Positions 23,801 through 35,225 are shown, numbered from the stretch's first letter. The stretch: DNA of 64,000 nt from Closterium sp. Naga37s-1 (GCA_947471745.1 CANJKZ010000409.1:248001-312000); one strand, 5' to 3'. Notes: generated by a model from the sequence alone, not told the origin. A program made the numbers and translations.

Positions 23801-25493
23801 GGGGCGGGGGTACCGGAGGAGCGGGAGCAGGAGGAGGAGAGGGTGCGAGGAAAAGAGGGGGAGGGGGTACCGGGAGACCTCGACAGGGGTACCGGGTGTA
23901 GTAGGACACGGACTCGTCAAACCGGACGTCACGGGAGTCGAGGAACTGGTGGAGGGGAGGGTGGTAAAAGGACCAGTCGGCAGAGTCCACTGGGAAACCA
24001 AGGAAGACACAGGGGACGGCGAGTGCCGAGAGCTTGTCCGCGGAGGTGTCGCGAACAAGTGCAAGGCAGCCCCAGACTCGAAAGGCCGACCCGACACCAG
24101 GGGAACCAGTCCAAAGACTGGTCGGTGAAACCTCGGGCCGCGAGACACGCGGCTGGAGGTTCAGCTGGTGTGCGGCGTAGCGAACCGCGTGGGGCCACAG
24201 AAAATGGGGCGCACGGGCATGGATCATGGACGTGCGGGCGATGTCCATGACCAAGCCTATGCGGCGCTCAGCAACCCCATTCTGCTGTGGGGACTCTGGC
24301 AGCGTCCAGGACTGGGTGATGCCCTGTTCGCCGCAGAATCCGCCGAGAATGCCGGAGCGAAACTCGCCCCCACGGTCGGAGTGGAGACAACTGACTCGAC
24401 GACCACGAGTGCCCTCAGTGGCTAGAAGCCACCTGATCAGCGTGGCAGTCACCTCGGACTTCTTCGCAAGAGGGAACACTGTGGTGTACCTGGAGGAGTC
24501 GTCGACGACCACCAGAAAGTAACGCTCCCTCCCAGACCCCTGCATCGGGGCAGGGCCCCAGACGTCCAAGTGGAGAGTCTCGAAGGGAGCGGTGGCCGGA
24601 CGAAGGGAGGAGGAGTGGGGAGTGGCGCGTAAGTGACCGGCGACGCACGGAGAGCAAGGAGGGGCAGGCGAGAGAGGGAGCGACGGGAAGGTGCGTGGGA
24701 GACCTGAGACAAGTCCCTGACTGAGCATGCCACGTAGGCGAGGGAGCGACGGGTGGCGAAGACGGTGGTGCCACAGGACGGTGCGGTGGGTGAGAGAGCG
24801 ACAGGAGCAAGACGCAGCGACTGGACTGGACACAGCGACCGGACCGGACACTACTACCTGGCTAGACACAGCAACTGGACTGGGGACCTGGGCCGGAGGG
24901 GACGCAACGACCTGAGGGGAGGACGCGACCGGGGAGCGCTCGGTGTGGAGGACGTAGAGACCGGAGCGGGGCTCCCTGGTGAACGTGGCCAGAACAACAC
25001 CTGTGGTAGCGTCTGTACAGACTGCAGTCCACCCACCCCCCACGAAGGTAACCGTGATCCCCCTGTCCTGGAGGTATCCAACACCCACCAAGTTTCTAGT
25101 GAACGAGGGGATGTGGAGGCCGCGCAGGACACCAGAGGGGACCACAGGGCATGGGAGGGTGGTGGAGCTACGCGCAACGGCAGGTCCAGAGGTAGGATCA
25201 GCCAGAGCCACCGACACAGGTGTGAGGAGTGGCGTAAGGGTCGTGTGGTCGCGGAAGAAGCACTGAGACGCGCCCGAGTCCAGCGTGAACGACAGAGAGG
25301 CCTCAGCCGGAGGGTCATCAGACCCAGTCGCTACACAAGCACCTAGAGCAGCAACACAAGCACCTAAGCTAGACAGGCACAAGGCTACACTAGCAGGAGG
25401 CAAGCAGGCTAACCTACGAACACGCGAGCACACAGATCCATCAGCACTAAAGTCAGCATCAACATACAAAGCATGCTGACGCGCATCGTCCAT
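20871..25493 (-). CDS. pol: Element 1 Pol: protease, integrase, RT and RNase H
   Basis: 1,540 codons from the first in-frame ATG, without an internal stop. Aspartic protease motif LDSGAS lies at about residues 71-76. The GAG-pre-integrase HHCC zinc region ([11 protein letters not shown]...CSPC) follows. Integrase D,D-35-E residues are in [16 protein letters not shown] and QQNGVAERR (about 310-410). Next come a Pro/Gly/Gln-rich linker and an RT with [19 protein letters not shown] and the YVDD catalytic box (about residue 1,217). RNase H has SSAEAE and DVFTKAL near the C-terminus. The same frame stays open upstream of the ATG, through a Gln/Trp/Pro-rich segment and a zinc knuckle (25530-25680), so the real product is probably made from gag by a frame change. 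All catalytic motifs look intact, so it may be autonomous. Confidence 0.92.
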   Translation of the reverse strand: MDDARQHALYVDADFSADGSVCSRVRRLACLPPASVALCLSSLGACVAALGACVATGSDDPPAEASLSFTLDSGASQCFFRDHTTLTPLLTPVSVALADPTSGPAVARSSTTLPCPVVPSGVLRGLHIPSFTRNLVGVGYLQDRGITVTFVGGGWTAVCTDATTGVVLATFTREPRSGLYVLHTERSPVASSPQVVASPPAQVPSPVAVSSQVVVSGPVAVSSPVAASCSCRSLTHRTVLWHHRLRHPSLPRLRGMLSQGLVSGLPRTFPSLPLSPAPPCSPCVAGHLRATPHSSSLRPATAPFETLHLDVWGPAPMQGSGRERYFLVVVDDSSRYTTVFPLAKKSEVTATLIRWLLATEGTRGRRVSCLHSDRGGEFRSGILGGFCGEQGITQSWTLPESPQQNGVAERRIGLVMDIARTSMIHARAPHFLWPHAVRYAAHQLNLQPRVSRPEVSPTSLWTGSPGVGSAFRVWGCLALVRDTSADKLSALAVPCVFLGFPVDSADWSFYHPPLHQFLDSRDVRFDESVSYYTRYPCRGLPVPPPPLFLAPSPPPAPAPPVPPPPPGPAPSGVSHVTPLPSVARQVASPSPQSSSQSPQQPSALPRQVTVDSVGVGAGGAATGGARSGGTRSRGAGAGGAGAGGASSGGAGAGGAGAGGASSGGAGAGGAGTGGASSGGAGAGGAGTGGASSGGAGVGGPGTGGAGSGGAESEESDPGSAESTPPPHRHDTRLQAARRREREEQERLERERQELRVLDLLEQQRQQQQQQQQQPQQQPQQQQPQPQPPPQQQQPQPPPQLPLERRLFPPVSGLRALGFSSSPPVRSQSPPVFVPPLPPPDDRPAVWSSPPPQSPPPSVRRDLVTRCPPRARHSSPVTDLHTALLCTSRRRSPSPVSVLPSPPPSSLPALPTPITDYYRTVRPVAARVLATLVTDSRFPPSSVSALTATVAEFAAASRLDYATRVVPAPPYRPLSVGGGFALGCDVLEDRESELEYWAAASPSVCAMLLSPEGDPDALDIPTPRTYREAVSGAWASQWKAAMDSELASWRSTGTYVDAVPPPRANVVDGMWLFKVKRPPGAPPVFKARYVVRGFSQREGVDFFQTFAPTPKMTTLRVLLHIAAQRDYELHSLDFSTAFLQGRLHEEIWLRRPPGFTDTFPPGTQWSLRRPVYSLRQSPREWHDTLRSTLRDLGFSPSSADPSLFVRAGSTPFFILVYVDDLVFATADRAALAQVKSELQKRHKCTDLGELQRYLGLQITRDRAARTITLTQSHMVQQVLRRFDFQFSTTQPTPLAVDHRLTGPFPDEPFESSGPYAELVGCLMYLMTCTRPDLAFPLSILSCFVATGRHRPVHWTAAVRVAKYLATTSGMGLVLGGTRPVAVTGHCDSSYADDVETQRSTQCYCFSLGAGAVSWRSTRSSSVATSSAEAEIYAGAMAAQELRWLTFLLADLGERPRSAPTLYADNKAMILLCREPRLESRVKHIDVRYFLLRELHRRGQARLDFVASEANTADVFTKALALGDHHRFCVQLGLVEVGPRLL

Positions 25494-25522
25494 GGACAGA
25501 TCAAAGACATCAATCTTACGGG

Positions 25523-26944
25523 CTAACAGACGAGACCAGCGAGGCGTGACCGCCAGAGGGCCCCAACGAGCCCGGTAGAGGTCGTCGAGGCGGCGGAAGC
25601 ACCGCGCGGCAGAGTGGTCGTCGCGACCACAGAGACAGGGGCTGCCTGGCCCGGTGACGCACCAGTGGGTGCAGGGGCCAGCGTCACGGCGAGGGGGGCG
25701 AGGGGCCCAGCTGGAAGAGCTGCTGCTGCGGCCGGTGCTCCCAGGGCCTCCCGGACCCCACTGCGGCGGGGGACCCCAGTGCTGCTGCGGACCCCACTGC
25801 AGCGGGGGCCCCCACTGCTGGAACTGCTGCGGTGCCTGCTGCTGTTGCTGTCCCAGCTGCTGCTGCTGTCCCTGCTGTGGCTGGTGCTGCCGTGGCTGCT
25901 GCTGCTGGGGGCAACGCCCCCACTGGTCGGGCCACCACCTGTGGGTGGGCCTGTCTGTCCGGCACCTCCTCCAAGGCCCCCTCCCCCTGGTGCACCACCG
26001 CCGCCGCCGCCGCCGCCTCCGCCACCACCGCCGCTCCCACCTCCACCGCCACCTCCACCGCCGCCTCCACCGCCCCCACCTCCCCCCTTCCCGCCCTTCT
26101 TGCCACTCTTGCCCCGTTTCTGCCAGTCTGCGGCAGAAACGGCAGCAGTGTCCTCAGAGACCGACACAGCAGCAGAAGCGCGGGTAGCGGTGAAAGTGGG
26201 AAGCTGAGGGGCGGCACACCCCGCAAAGAGACGGGGGGCCACCGCATCAGTGGCGGAGGCAACGGTGAGGAGACTGCTCTCGATGGTCCCTAGAGCAGTC
26301 GCTAGGAGGTCGATAGTGAGCTCAGTGGGGTGCTTCTGAAGAAGCGCGTCGCGGGCAGTGGCAAGGCGGTCAGGGAGGCGGGTGACTAACCAGTGAACAG
26401 TGAGCCACATGGGGGGGGGAGCAACAAGAAGCTGTGCGTCGGTACAGGCAGCGCGGAAACCGGCGTCAAGCGAGCGGAGGTGAGTCACTAGGTCGGAAAC
26501 AGTCGCAAACGAGCCTAGGTCGGGAAACACAAACGGCATGAGGAGGCGACTGAGGGAGGCAGAGGAGGGGGTGGAGTAGCGAGCAACAATAGCCTCCCAA
26601 ACCCCCTGTGCAGTCTCCACCTGGTCAAAGTGGGCGGCCTCAGTCGGGGGGAGAAGCTCCGACAGAGTGAGAGCGGCGGCTGCGTCACGCGAGAGCCACA
26701 CGTCCCTGGCCAGGACCCGACGGTCGTAGTCCGCCTGGGCCGTAGGGGTCGGCTCCGGGGCGGTCGGCAGGGCGGCGGGGGACGGGGGGGCCTGTAGGGC
26801 ACCAGGCGCGTGAGCCCACAGAGTGGCGCCGTCCTGCCGCTGGCTGGTGAGGAAGCGCGTGGTCTGGCGCTGCCAGGTGCTAAACTCTATCGGGCGTCCC
26901 TCCGCGTCGAAACGGAGGCGACGAGACTCCATGACTGATGCCAT
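25523..26944 (-). CDS. gag: Element 1 Gag
   Basis: 473 codons. The N-terminal capsid-like domain starts MASVMESRRLRFDAEGRPI. It includes EAIVARYSTPSSASLSRLLMP and VTHLRSLDAGFRAAC, blocks also found in the gag remnants of elements 2 and 5. It then passes into a long Gly tract (about residues 285-330). After the tract this frame becomes uninformative Ala/Ser-rich sequence. The zinc-knuckle sequence characteristic of the family is read in the pol frame instead, so the C-terminal third of this ORF may not be the main product. Confidence 0.85.
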   Translation of the reverse strand: MASVMESRRLRFDAEGRPIEFSTWQRQTTRFLTSQRQDGATLWAHAPGALQAPPSPAALPTAPEPTPTAQADYDRRVLARDVWLSRDAAAALTLSELLPPTEAAHFDQVETAQGVWEAIVARYSTPSSASLSRLLMPFVFPDLGSFATVSDLVTHLRSLDAGFRAACTDAQLLVAPPPMWLTVHWLVTRLPDRLATARDALLQKHPTELTIDLLATALGTIESSLLTVASATDAVAPRLFAGCAAPQLPTFTATRASAAVSVSEDTAAVSAADWQKRGKSGKKGGKGGGGGGGGGGGGGGGGGSGGGGGGGGGGGGGAPGGGGLGGGAGQTGPPTGGGPTSGGVAPSSSSHGSTSHSRDSSSSWDSNSSRHRSSSSSGGPRCSGVRSSTGVPRRSGVREALGAPAAAAALPAGPLAPLAVTLAPAPTGASPGQAAPVSVVATTTLPRGASAASTTSTGLVGALWRSRLAGLVC

Positions 26945-27038
26945 GCTAGAGTGTGGGAATACGGGCTAGGTCGAAGGCTGGGGCGACGGGCTAGGGTGTA
27001 CGGGCCGCGCGTGGGCAACGGGCAGGGCGCACGGGCGC

Positions 27039-27415
27039 CGCGACGGGCTGGGGCAGAGCCTACGGGCGTCGCGACGGGCTGGGGCAGAGCCTACGGGCGT
27101 CGTGACGGGCTGGGGCAGAGCCTACGGGCGTCGCGACGGGCTGGGGCAGAGCCTACGGGCGTCGCGACGGGCTGGGGCAGAGCCTACGGGCGTCGCGACG
27201 GGCTGGGGCAGAGCCTACGGGCGTCGCGACGGGCTGGGGCAGAGCCTACGGGCGTCGCGACGGGCTGGGGCAGAGCCTACGGGCGTCGGGACGGGCTGGG
27301 GCAGAGCCTACGGGCGTCGCGACGGGCTGGGGCAGAGCCTACGGGCGTCGCGACGGGCTGGGGCAGAGCCTACGGGCGTCGCGACGGGCTGGGGCAGAGC
27401 CTACGGGCGTCGCGC
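27039..27415 (-). repeat. 31-bp minisatellite in element 1 leader
   Basis: About 12 copies of GGGCTGGGGCAGAGCCTACG plus GGCGTCGCGAC, very uniform, between the 5' LTR and gag. Because 31 is not a multiple of three, all three frames stay open across it and give artefactual ORFs. Confidence 0.97.
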
Positions 27416-27585
27416 GGGCTAGGGGCAGGGCGCGGGCTAGGCGCGGAGGGTGGAGTGGCGCGGTTTAGGCGCGGAGGCACAATGGGTGCGGAGGTGCGAG
27501 CTAAGCGCGGAGGGCGCGGAGGGCGCGAGCTAGGCGCGGAGGGCGCGGAGGGTGAACACTAGGCTAGGAACGGGCTAGGAACGGT

Positions 27586-27601
27586 CCTGCTCGTGATACC
27601 A
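27586..27601 (-). other. Element 1 primer-binding site
   Basis: Minus-strand TGGTATCACGAGCAGG directly follows the 5' LTR end. It resembles the TGGTATCAGAGC initiator-tRNA-Met PBS usual in plant copia elements. Confidence 0.85.
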
Positions 27602-27730
27602 TCTCAAGAGTGGTTAGCAACGGAATGGTTGGAATAGAAACGAATGGGGTACAAATAAGCAATCCTAGAAACTGTACCCCCTAGAGTGCAACTCACTACA
27701 GCCTATCATATGAATGTTCAACATTTGACA
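27602..27730 (-). repeat. Element 1 5' LTR
   Basis: 129 bp, bounded by the PBS on one side and the CTTCC target duplication (27731-27735) on the other. Termini are TG...GA rather than the canonical TG...CA. Confidence 0.92.
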
Positions 27731-27735
27731 CTTCC
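27731..27735. repeat. Target-site duplication CTTCC, right copy
   Basis: Matches 20531-20535. It begins the proximal part of the interrupted element 3 LTR. Confidence 0.9.
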
Positions 27736-27846
27736 TGCCCTTGATACGGGCTGATCCGACACTGCGGGTTGCTGCTTCGAAAAGGACTGGTGCGATACTG
27801 CTGCACCTGCGGGAATGCTAAGTGTAATTCCCTTCATACTCCAACA
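27736..27846 (-). repeat. Element 3 3' LTR, proximal part
   Basis: Starts TGTTGGAGTATGAAGGG on the minus strand, seven bases after the RNase H stop codon and directly after a polypurine run. It continues on the other side of element 1 at 20530. Confidence 0.75.
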
Positions 27847-27853
27847 CTCCCCT

Positions 27854-28204
27854 TCATTCCTGGAGGTGCGCCACGTGGCTCTTTCGAATGACTCCGCACA
27901 GATCCGAGCAGTACTGGAACTTCTGACGTGGCAGTTTCTTCGTCAGAAAATCAGCTGCCATTTCGCCAGTCGGGCAGTAGGTGAGCTGGACCTTCCTTTT
28001 GTCGATTTCGTCCTTGACGAAGAAGTAACGCAGGGCGATGTGTTTCGTGCGGTTGACGAAACCTGGCTTGTTTGCGATCTTGATCGCACTCTGGTTGTCG
28101 CAGAGTAACTTGAAGGACCCGTTCATCGCCGTCTTCGTTTCCTGTAAGAGTTCCGTGAGGTAGAGACCTTCGCGAACTGCTGCGCTTGCTGCGATGAATT
28201 CTGC
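27854..28204 (-). pseudogene. Element 3 RNase H, C-terminal part
   Basis: Minus-strand frame carrying AEFIAASAAVREG, CDNQSAIKIANKP, RTKHIALRYFF and ADFLTKKL, the standard copia RNase H ending, with stop at 27854. Its upstream half lies at 35361 onwards, beyond the inserted element 2. The element 2 insertion cut the ...LSSAEA block. Confidence 0.9.
28200..28204. repeat. Target-site duplication TCTGC, left copy
   Basis: Adjoins the 5' LTR of element 2. The identical pentamer follows its 3' LTR at 35356-35360. Confidence 0.95.
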
Positions 28205-28334
28205 TGTCAAACTTACATTCTATAGTCTGTGTAGGCTGTAGTGGGGTAGTTCATATGGGGTACAACACTTTAGGGTTTCCCACTTGTACTCCTCATGCTG
28301 CTCAATGCAATCATTCCTTGTTCTATTGTTCACA
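28205..28334 (+). repeat. Element 2 5' LTR
   Basis: 130 bp, TGTCAAACTT...TTGTTCACA, canonical TG...CA ends. Same sequence as 35226-35355. Confidence 0.95.
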
Positions 28335-29066
28335 TGGTTTCAGAGCAGGTTCCCTAGTGGGAACGATTTTTTTTAAGGGCCCACCACTGAAACTTTCCTA
28401 CCTGCCCGAAGCGCGCTGTCGCGCCTGCCTCGCCTGCGCCGTCGCGCGCCCTGCCCTGCTGTCGCGCTAGTCGCGACCCTGCCTTAGCCGCCCGTCGCGG
28501 CCTGATCCGCCGCCCGTCGCGGCCCTGCTTTGCCGCCCGTCGCGGCCCCTCCCTGCCGCCCTACGTCGCGGCCCTGCCCTGCCGCCCTACGTCGCGGCCC
28601 TGCCCTGCCTGACCTGCAGCCGCTGTCGCGGCCCCTGACCTGCAGCCGCTGTCGCGGCCCTCCCGTCTCCGCCGACGCGCCTGCCGCCACCGTCGCGGCC
28701 CCGCCGTCGCGTCCTGCCCTGCAGCCGCCGACGCGCCTGCAGCACCCGTCGCGGCCCTGCCTTGCCGCCGTCGCGCCTGCAGCCGCAGTTGCGGCCTCAC
28801 CGTCGCGGCCGCCGCCGTCGCCGCCGTTGCGGCCCCGCCGTCGCGCCTGCCCTGCTCGCCCCTGGTGAGCACCTGCCCTACGCGCGCTACCCGCGCCACC
28901 TGCCGGCCGAGCCGCGCCGCTCCTCCGAGCCGCGCCGCCCAGCCGAGCCGCTCCTCACTGCCCTACTGAGCCGCGCTGCCGTGCCCGCGCTGCTCCTGCT
29001 GCTACTGCTGCGTCTGCTGCTTCTGCTGCTACTGCTGCTACTGCTGCCACTGCTGCTACTGTCGCT
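28335..29066 (+). other. Element 2 PBS and GC-rich leader
   Basis: Begins with PBS TGGTTTCAGAGCAGG. The rest is an untranslated leader with many GTCGCGGCCCTGCC-like repeats. The leader start matches the minus-strand reading of 1-88. Confidence 0.8.
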
Positions 29067-30790
29067 ATGGCTAGCCCTACAGTTCTTACCTTCGATGCTG
29101 AGGGTCGTGCCATTGACTTCACTGTCTGGGTCGATGATCTGCAGCTTTTTCTTCAGTGCGATAGTAAGGACGGTATCTCTCTTTTTGATCTCACGTCCGG
29201 CGCCTCTACTGCACCTGCTGCCGATGCTGACAGTACAGTTCGCTCGCAGTGGACTACTCGTGACGCTGTTGCTCGCCTTGCTGTTCGTAGTCACCTGCCT
29301 TCTGCTGAGCGCGCGCACTTTGGTCAGTACAAGACTGCTAAGTCTCTGTATGACGCTGTTGTCGCACGCTACTCCTCCCCTGCCACTGCTACTCTCAGCC
29401 GCCTCATGCTACCGTACTTGTTCCCTGACCTGGCCGCCTTTGCTACAGTCGCTGACCTCATTACCCACCTCCGCACTAGTGACGTCCGCTACCGAGCTGC
29501 CCTTCCCTCCGAGTTCTGCGCCAAGAACCCCCCCCCCCCATGTACATCACTCTCTTCTACCTAGTCACCCGTCTCCCTGACTCCCTTTCTTCAGTCAGGG
29601 ACCACTTTCTCTCCCTTTGCCCCACCGAGCTCATCGTTGACCTGCTGGAGGAGCGCCTCACTGCAGCTGAGAAGAGTATAGTTGCTGTAGGTGCTTCTCG
29701 CGGCGACCCTCGCGCCCCTTTCTTTGAGGGGTGTTCCCCCGTTCCCCTTCAGCCCTCTGTTGCTTCTGCTGCTGCTGTCGACCTTGTTGGCACCGAGCAG
29801 GTCGGGGCTGCGTCTGCTCCTAGTGACAGGCGCCGCAGCGGCAAGGGCAAGGGGGGCAAGGGTGGTGGAGGGGACGGCGGGGGCGGCGGTGGTGGCGGTG
29901 GAGGAGGCGGAGGGGGTGGGGGTGGAGGCAGGGGTGGTGGCAGGGGTGGAGGTGTCGGTGGTGGCGGTGGAGGTGGAGGAGGCAGCGGCAGCGGTGGTGG
30001 AGGCGGCGGCAGTGGTGGTGGAGGCGGTGGCAGCGGAGCTGGAGGTGGCGGCAGCGGTGGTGCTGGTCGGGGTGGAGCTGCGCAGCGTGGAGGCTTCGGT
30101 GGTCGCCAGCGCCAGCAGCAGCAGCTTTCTCGTGAGACGCTTTCGCCTCAGCAGCTTCGTGAGTGGTACGCTGGGCGTGGGAGGTCTGGGGGTGCTGGTC
30201 CCTGCACTTACGTTCTCCGCACCGGCGGTCGCCGTGGGGAGACGTGCGGAGGGCCACACACATCGCAGCGCTGTTTCGGTCGCCTGTCTGACGCCTGGCG
30301 TGCGCAGTTTCCTGACGCTCCTGAGCTCCCTAGCTGGGCTGATCTGCTTAGGCAGAATGATGATATCTTTGCTCTAGACTTTGATGCTATCCTTGCTGCC
30401 ATGTATGCTGTGTCTACTAGTGCTGAGGGTGACTGTTACCTGTGTGTGCCGCCCGACCCAGGTATAGAGTCTACGGCTCTAGGTGCTGGTGAGGCTGCTG
30501 CTCTAGGTGCTAGTGAGTCTGCTGCTCCAGGTGCTGGTGAGTCTGCTCTCTCAGGTACTGCGCCTGCTGAGGCCTTGCACACCTTCACACTTGACTCAGG
30601 TGCTTCCCGCTCCTTCTTTTGCGACAGCACCACACTCACGCCGCTCAGTCGAGAGTTGCTGTCTCCCTGGCGGACCCCTCTGGGGGCCCCGTCCTTGCGC
30701 ACTCCTCCACGGTCCTGCCGTGTCCGGCTGTCCCGTCTGGCTCACTGTCAGGTCTTCACCTCCCCTCGTTCTCTACGAACTTGGTGAGTG
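29067..30790 (+). pseudogene. gag: Element 2 Gag with zinc knuckle and protease start, frameshifted
   Basis: The first ORF (29067-29564) starts MASPTVLTFDAEGRAIDF and includes VARYSSPATATLSRL and LITHLRTSDVRYRAA. The frame changes at a C10 run (about 29530) into MYITLFYLVTRLPDSL, then a Gly tract. The knuckle-like block GPCTYVLRTGGRRGETCGGP...RCF is in the same frame as the following LDSGASRSFF protease motif, unlike in element 1. The frame is lost again shortly after the protease motif. Confidence 0.85.
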
Positions 30791-33700
30791 GAGCTGACCT
30801 CCAGGATGTGTGGGTTGACCAGTTCACTCCTGGAGGTCAGCGTGTGACCCACTGTACGTGCTCCCGGACTGGTCGGCGCCTGGCCACGTTCACCCGTGCG
30901 CCTGGCTCGAGTCTGTACACACTGACTACTGTGTCCCCCCCGGTAGCTGCGTCTGCGTCTGCGTTTGCGTCAGGTCAGCTAGCGGCCCCCTGCTCGTGTC
31001 GCGCTCTGTCGCACCAGACCGTCCTTTGGCACCACCGTCTTGGTCACCCTTCGGTACAGCGCCTTCGTGGCATGCACTGACGTTTCCTTGTCTCTGGACT
31101 TCCAGAGACTCTGCCTCCTCTCCCACCCTTGCCTGCCCCTCCCTGCCTTCCCTGTGTCGAGGGGCGGCAGCGCGCCGCTCCTCACTCCTCCTCGTTTCCC
31201 CCGACGACTGCTCCCCTGCAGACCCTTCACATGGACGTGTGGGGCCCAGCCCGCGTTCGTAGACAGGACCGCGAGCGGTACTTTTTGCTGGTCGTTGACG
31301 ACTACACGCGTTACACCACGGTCTTCCCCTTGCACACCAAGGGTGAGGTCCCTGATGTTCTGATCCCCTGGATCCGCGCTGCCCGTCTCCAGCTCCGCGA
31401 GCGGTTTGGAACGGACTTTCCCGTCCTGCGTCTGCACTCTGACAGAGGTGGTGAGTTTGCCTCTGACTTCCTGCGGGACTTTTGTCGTGGGAAGGGCATT
31501 CGCCAGACGTTCACGCTCCCGGCCTCACCGCAGCAGAATGGGATTGCTGAGCGCCGCATTGGCTTAGTCATGGAGGTCGCTCGTACCTCCATGGTCCATG
31601 CGGCTGCCCCCCATTTTCTGTGGTCGTTTGCAGTCCGATACGCTGCGCATCAGCTCAACCTCTGGCCCCGTGTCTCCTTGCCGGAGACCTCGCCCACACT
31701 GCGTTGGACGGGGAAGGTTGGAGATGCGTCAGTGTTTCGGGTTTGGGGTTCTCGTGCCTTTGTCCGCGATACGTCCGCGGACAAGCTCTCCGCCCGTGCT
31801 ATTCCCTGCGTCTTCCTTGACTTTGTCCCTGACGCGCCTGGCTGGCAGTTTTACCACCCCACCTCGCGCCGTGTCCTCCCCTCTCAGGACGTCACGTTCG
31901 ACGAGTCGGTTCCTTTTTACCGTCTCTTCCTCTACCGCACTGCTTCTCTCCCCCCCCCGCCGCTCTTCCTTGCACCAGGTCCTCCTCCGGTAGACCCCCT
32001 CCCCCCTCAGGGTCCTGCTCCCTCAGGTGTGTCCCAGGTAGACGCTGTCGAGCCTGTCGAGGTAGCGGTTGACTCTGGTGCTGCTACTGGGGGTGGTGTT
32101 GCTGGGGGTGCTGAGCCTGAGCGTGGAGCCTGGGGGTGCAGCGCCTGAGCGTGTGGAGCCTGGGGGTGCTACGCCTGGGGTTGCTGAGTCTGAGGGTGCG
32201 GAGCCTGGGGGTGCTGAGTCTGGAGGTGCTGAGCCTGGGGGTGCTGAGCCTGCGGTTGCTGAGACTGGGGGTGCTGAGTCTGCTGGAGTTACTGCAGGTG
32301 CCTCGTCTCGGCGGGAGCCTCTCTCTCCACCGGAGCTGCACGAGTGGTTTGCTCGCCGCTGGAGACTTCAGCGAGGTGCTGCTGGAGCTGGAGCTGCTGG
32401 AGGTACTGCTGGTGCTAGAGCTGCTGGAGCTGCTGGAGCTGCTGGAGGTACTGCTGGTGCTGGAGCTGCAGGAGGTACTGGAGCCGCTGGTCCTGGAGGT
32501 GCTCGTACTGGAGGTACTGGAGCTGCTGGGACTGGTGGTGCTGCAGGAGTTGGAGCTGGAGGTGCTGGAGCTGTTGCTGCTGGAGGTGCTGCTAGAGCTG
32601 GAGCTGCTGGAGGTGCTGGAGCTGGTGGTGCTGCGGGAGTTGGAGCTGGAGACCCTGGAGCTGGGGGTACTGGTGCTGTCTCTGCTGTTTCTGGAGGCGC
32701 TGCACGGCCGCGGCCGTACTACGTTCCGCTCCTTCAGCAGGTTCTTGGCCTCCCGCTTTCCACTGGTCCTCCTCCTCCCTTACTGAGTCCACAGCCTGAC
32801 CAGTCGCAGTCACAGTTACAGCCAGCCTCTCCACTGCCTGGTCCTTCTCCTTACTCTGGGCCGACTAGGGGTCTTACGGAGCGTCGTGAGCCAGAGTCTC
32901 GTCCTGCGTCACCTGAGTCTCGTCCTGCGTCGCCTGTTTGCGCTGTCCGCACTGGTCGTCGTGTTCCGCGTCAGCGTCCTCCCCCTGTCCCCGGCACACA
33001 CCTGATGGCACTTCGTCCTTCCACTGCTCCGCAGCGTGTCCCTCTGCCGTCTCCTCCTGCGTCCTCTCTTCCTGACGGTCCGGACCCGGAGTCTGACTCC
33101 CTTCGTGCTGCTCGTCCTACTGTCACGCGTCTCCTGGCCACTGTTGTCACTGACCCTTTGTTTGAGTCCACTGCTGCGTCTGCTCTAGTTGCTGAGCTTG
33201 TTGACTTTGCTGCCGCCTGTCGTCTAGACTACGCCGCTAGTCTTGTTGCTGAGTCTGAGTCTGAGTCTGTCTGTCCTCCGTCCGTCGGGGGTGAGTGTGC
33301 CCTTAGCACGGACGTTCTTGAGGACAGACAGGAGGAGTTTGAGTGCTTTGCCTCTGCTTTATCTCATCTCGTGTCCATGCTGCTTGCCCCTGAGGGAGAC
33401 CCGGATGCACCAGACATCCTGACCCCGCGCTCTTACACAGAGGCGATAGAGGGTCCCTACTCCTCTCAGTGGCAGACAGCCATGGACGCAGAGATGGCTT
33501 CCTGGAAGTCCACAGGCACCTACGTCGACGAGGTTCCCCCGCCTGGGGCGAACATCGTCAGCGGCATGTGGATTTTCAGGGTGAAGCGGCCGCCGGGTTC
33601 TCCGCCTGTCTTCAAGGCGCGTTACGTTGCACGAGGCTTCAGTCAGCGAGAGGGAGTTGACTTCTTCCAGACCTTCTCCCCTACCCCGAAGATGACCACT

Positions 33701-34996
33701 CTTCAGGTTCTGCTGCACGTCGCCGCTCAGCGTGACTACGAGCTTCACTCTCTTGACTTCAGCACTGCTTTCCTACAGGGCAGCATGCACGAGGAGATCT
33801 GGCTGCGCCGCCCACCTGGCTTCACTGGGTCGTTTCCTGCTGGTACCCATTGGAGCCTCCGGCGGCCAGTCTACGGTCTCCGCCAGGCGCCCCGTGAGTG
33901 GCACGACACACTGAGGACGACTCTTGCTGCTCTTAGGTTTGCTCCCTCCACTGCTGACCCGTCGCTGTTTCTACGCACCGACACCTCTCTGCCGCCGTTC
34001 TTTGTTCTCGTGTACGTCGACGACTTGGTCTTTGCTACTGCTGACACTGAGGCACTCGCCCACGTGAAGTCGGAGCTGCAGAAGAGACACACGTGCACAA
34101 ACCTGGGTGAACTGACTAGCTATCTTGGCTTGCGGATCAACCGGGACAGAGCACAGCGCACCATTACCTTGACTCAGTCACACATGGTGCAGCAGGTCCT
34201 TCAGCGCTTCGGCTTCACGTACTCCTCGCCACAGCACACTCCTCTGCCTACTCGCCACTCGCTCTCTGCTCCACATTCGGACGAGTCCGTAGAGCCGAGT
34301 GGTCCGTACCCAGAGCTTGTGGGCTGCCTCATGTACCTGATGACCTGCACTCGTCCTGACCTTGCCTACCCTCTTAGCATTCTGGCACGCTATGTCGCTC
34401 CTGGAAGACACAGGAAGGAGCACATGGATGCCGCTAAGAGGGTGTTGCGCTACTTGTGCAGTACGTCGGGCATGGGGCTCGTGCTTGGAGGACGGGCTCG
34501 AGTTGTCCTCACTGGTCACGCAGACGCTTCTTGGGCTGACGACTTGGCTACGCAGCGGTCGTCACAGAGTTACACCTTCAGTCTTGGCCCCGGCTCTGTT
34601 TCTTGGCGGTCTACCCGCTCGTCTTCTGTTCTCAGCTCCAGTTGTGAGGCTGAGATCTACGCAGGGGCCATGGCTGTTCAGGAGTTACGCTGGCTCACCT
34701 ACCTGCTGACCGACCTGGGAGAGCCGCCTCGTTCTCCTCCAGTGCTGTACGTCGACAACAAGGCCATGATTGCCTTGTGTCAGGAGCACAGACTGGAGCA
34801 CAGAACGAAGCATATGTCTCTGCGCTACTTCCTTGCTCGAGAGTTGCAGCAGCGTGGTCAGCTTCGTCTTGCTTACGTGGCCACTCGGGCCAACACTGCT
34901 GATGTCTTCACCAAGGCACTTCAGCCTTGTGATCATCAGCGTTTCTGTACTGTTCTAGGCCTTGTGCCTACTGTGCCTCACTTGCTTACTTCTTGA
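30640..34996 (+). pseudogene. pol: Element 2 Pol in several frames
   Basis: Protease end and pre-integrase region with VLWHHRLGHPS (30640-31080, then a stop); integrase (31129-32148) with [16 protein letters not shown] and QQNGIAERR; then a Gly/Ala/Glu-rich linker plus RT and RNase H (32069-34996) with [31 protein letters not shown] and DVFTKAL. Individual domains are intact and catalytic residues are present. The frame changes between them should prevent one polyprotein. Confidence 0.88.
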
Positions 34997-35225
34997 CTCT
35001 GCTTGTACTGTGATCTCTATACATATACCTGCATGCTTACACTTGCTAGGTTGTGATCACTGTATTGCTTGTTCTCCTTTATATAACTCTGCATGTGAAC
35101 TGGCCTTGTGGCCATTTGCTTGTGCTCAGACTGCGTGGTGACGTCGTGATCCACCCTGAGCTTGCTTTGCCTTTCTTGACTGGTCTTGTGACCTCTTGCT
35201 CTCCCCCACTTTGCCTATGGGGGTG

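Larger units (their letters stand above)
20536..27730 (-). mobile_element. Element 1: complete Ty1/copia retrotransposon, 7,195 bp
   Basis: It has two 129-bp LTRs (20536-20664 and 27602-27730) that differ at two positions, a 5-bp TSD CTTCC, a PBS TGGTATCACGAGCAGG next to the 5' LTR (27586-27601), a polypurine tract TATGGGGGTG (20665-20674, minus strand), and open gag and pol reading frames. Domain order is gag, zinc knuckle, protease, integrase, RT, RNase H, which is the copia order. It lies in the 3' LTR of element 3. Confidence 0.95.

Noticed and set aside
26951..27562. 203-residue ORF of RRAGAEPTGVATGWGRAYG repeats
   Set aside because: Opposite-strand reading of the 31-bp leader minisatellite in element 1.
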